The notes under the pieces: model-generated | The model's input: only the letters and a program-made list of their open reading frames with translations | Told to the model about the DNA's origin: nothing | Databases searched by the model: none | Program-made: the position numbers and the translations under genes | Part shown: positions 12,158 through 12,818 of the stretch, in pieces | How the letters are laid out: each line of letters opens with the position of its first letter | Position numbering within the stretch: the first letter of the stretch is position 1 | Origin: Baffinella frigidus | Lineage: Eukaryota; Cryptophyceae; Cryptomonadales; Baffinellaceae | Direction: 5' to 3' | Length of the DNA: 12,818 nt | Assembly: GCA_026770585.1 (NCBI GenBank) | Contig: MU646309.1 | Coordinates: forward strand, 435,772 to 448,589

Positions 12158-12213
12158 CATGACACTGATCCCGAACACACGACCACCAGATATGACGGGT
12201 CCGGCCGCGAACT

Positions 12214-12320
12214 CGCCCGCCTTCGCACAAGGTGACCTCTCACCCCACCCCAAACCCTAAATCCTTAACCCTAGTGACCCCTACACCCTAAACCCTAGAC
12301 CCTGAACCCGCCAGGTGACC
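12214..12320 (+). repeat. CGCCCGCCTTCGC...GGTGACC word, then a CCCTAAA tract
   Basis: CGCCCGCCTTCGCACAAGGTGACC at 12214-12237 is followed by a CCCTAAA-type tract (12244-12307) and then CGCCAGGTGACCC (12308-12320). The first word recurs at 12532-12555 as CGCCTTCGCGCCAGGTGACC. AAG/GTGACC and CAG/GTGACC look like 5' splice sites leading into C-rich repeats. Confidence 0.6.
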
Positions 12321-12410
12321 CTTGCATCCGAAAATCCCACGACGGTTGACAACAAATATTCATCATTTCATCGGTGACTAAGCTGTGCAACGTTTGGATC
12401 GGGGCGTTAC

Positions 12411-12450
12411 CTAATCCGGGCAGGCTTAGTACCAGAAACGCTTCGGATTA
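12411..12450. other. Hairpin CTAATCCG ... CGGATTAG
   Basis: Eight-base arms with a 24-base spacer. GTTACCTAATCCGGGCAGG just at the left resembles the M1 word GTTACCTTATCCGTAGG, so this may be a remnant of that family. Confidence 0.4.
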
Positions 12451-12486
12451 GTCAACTGGCGTGGGACTCTGTGGTCTGGATCCGGC

Positions 12487-12620
12487 GGGTTTCGGGTTTA
12501 GGGTGTGGGGTTTAGGGTTTAGGGTTTGGTTCGCCCGCCTTCGCGCCAGGTGACCCCTACACCCGAAACCCGAAACCCGAAAACCCGAAACCCGAAACCC
12601 GAAACCCGAAACCCTAAACC
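12487..12620. repeat. Convergent telomere-like tracts, TTTAGGG then CCCGAAA
   Basis: GGGTTTAGGG units (12487-12527) face CCCGAAA units (12560-12612) across about 30 bp that holds the CGCCCGCCTTCGCGCCAGGT word. The right tract is almost purely CCCGAAA, a variant heptamer also at 11331-11357. Confidence 0.85.
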
Positions 12621-12657
12621 CGTTTTGTGGCATCTGGAATGGGGGTGGCGTCTCGGG

Positions 12658-12818
12658 TGAACCCTGAAACCTAGGCCCTAGACCCTAAACCCTAAACCCT
12701 GAATCATAAACCCTAAACCCTACACCCCAAACCCCAAACCCCAGACCCCAAACCCTGAACCACAAACCCCAAACCCCAAACCCCAAACCCCACATCCCAA
12801 ACCCCACACCCCACACCC
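12658..12818. repeat. Telomere-like tract running off the right edge
   Basis: CCCTAAACCCTAAA passes into CCCCAAA and then CCCCACA. C-rich on plus, which is inward orientation for a right chromosome end, so this is internal and not the telomere of a right-hand terminus. Confidence 0.9.

Larger units (their letters stand above)
11293..12195. repeat. Dispersed 33-bp motif GACACTGATCCCGAACACAC-GACCACCAGATATG and a larger unit
   Basis: Five copies at 11293-11324, 11392-11418, 11862-11895, 11962-11996 and 12161-12195. Two of them start a larger duplicated unit of about 105 bp (11293-11397 and 11862-11968) that includes TGTTACCCGAAA, CCTGTTRACMA and CTGGTACTGACAC. The first unit contains three CCCGAAA heptamers (11331-11357). 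Confidence 0.75.

Noticed and set aside
12018-12253. Minus-strand ORFs with runs of Phe, Leu or Ser
   Set aside because: Translations of the GAA microsatellite in three frames.
12658-12818. Right edge as the chromosome's telomere
   Set aside because: A right end would read TTTAGGG on plus; here it is CCCTAAA and degenerates outward.

Overview
This is eukaryotic nuclear DNA. It has no operons, ribosome binding sites, rRNA or tRNA. It has short GC-rich exon-like frames bounded by GT/AG signals, many foldback elements of about 110-165 bp, microsatellites, and many TTTAGGG/CCCTAAA arrays. That heptamer is the telomere repeat of plants, many green and red algae, dinoflagellates and chromerids. 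Together with an RLRGGG motif behind a signal-peptide-like stretch in one ORF, it suggests a microbial alga or other protist. I cannot name the species. The window looks subtelomeric or repeat-rich rather than a normal gene neighbourhood.

Layout. 1-411 (minus): a 120-codon frame that runs off the left edge; diverged pieces of it recur at 8447-8580 and 11444-11605. 453-806: long degenerate TTTAGGG tract. 850-2710: direct repeats, two foldback elements and a repeated 20-bp motif. 2952-3201: foldbacks. 3301-3600: telomere-like tract between two copies of a short coding-like segment, then a GACA/GA microsatellite. 3687-4001: two adjacent foldback elements. 4040-5272 (minus): a cluster of duplicated exon fragments whose differences are mostly synonymous. 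5377-6060: a foldback, a minus-strand exon fragment and a degenerate array. 6159-7145 (plus): the longest ORF, with a Lys/Arg-rich tail. 7250-9470 (plus): telomere-like tracts, then two exon families (DEPAGG and MASNDD types) in duplicated copies interrupted by different foldback elements. 9487-9594 (minus): an exact 36-codon exon resembling a beta-propeller blade. 9600-12818: tandem repeats, foldbacks, telomere-like and GGGTA arrays, a possible decayed transposase, a repeated 33-bp motif and a GAA microsatellite.

How it fits together. Standard ATG-to-stop ORFs miss most of the real coding signal, because it lies in exon fragments of 25-120 codons. The best evidence for these is internal: duplicated copies differ mainly at third codon positions of one frame. 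They appear as tandem or dispersed duplicates, often beside a foldback element or a telomere-like tract. Where a neighbouring coding strand can be inferred, the telomere-like tract usually reads CCCTAAA on that strand, often just after a donor-like GT or before an acceptor-like AG. My inference is a region shaped by repeated segmental duplication, insertion of small non-autonomous DNA transposons and expansion of intronic telomere-like repeats. Most gene pieces are probably relics or exons of larger genes; only the left-edge frame and the 6159-7145 ORF are candidates for intact coding sequence.
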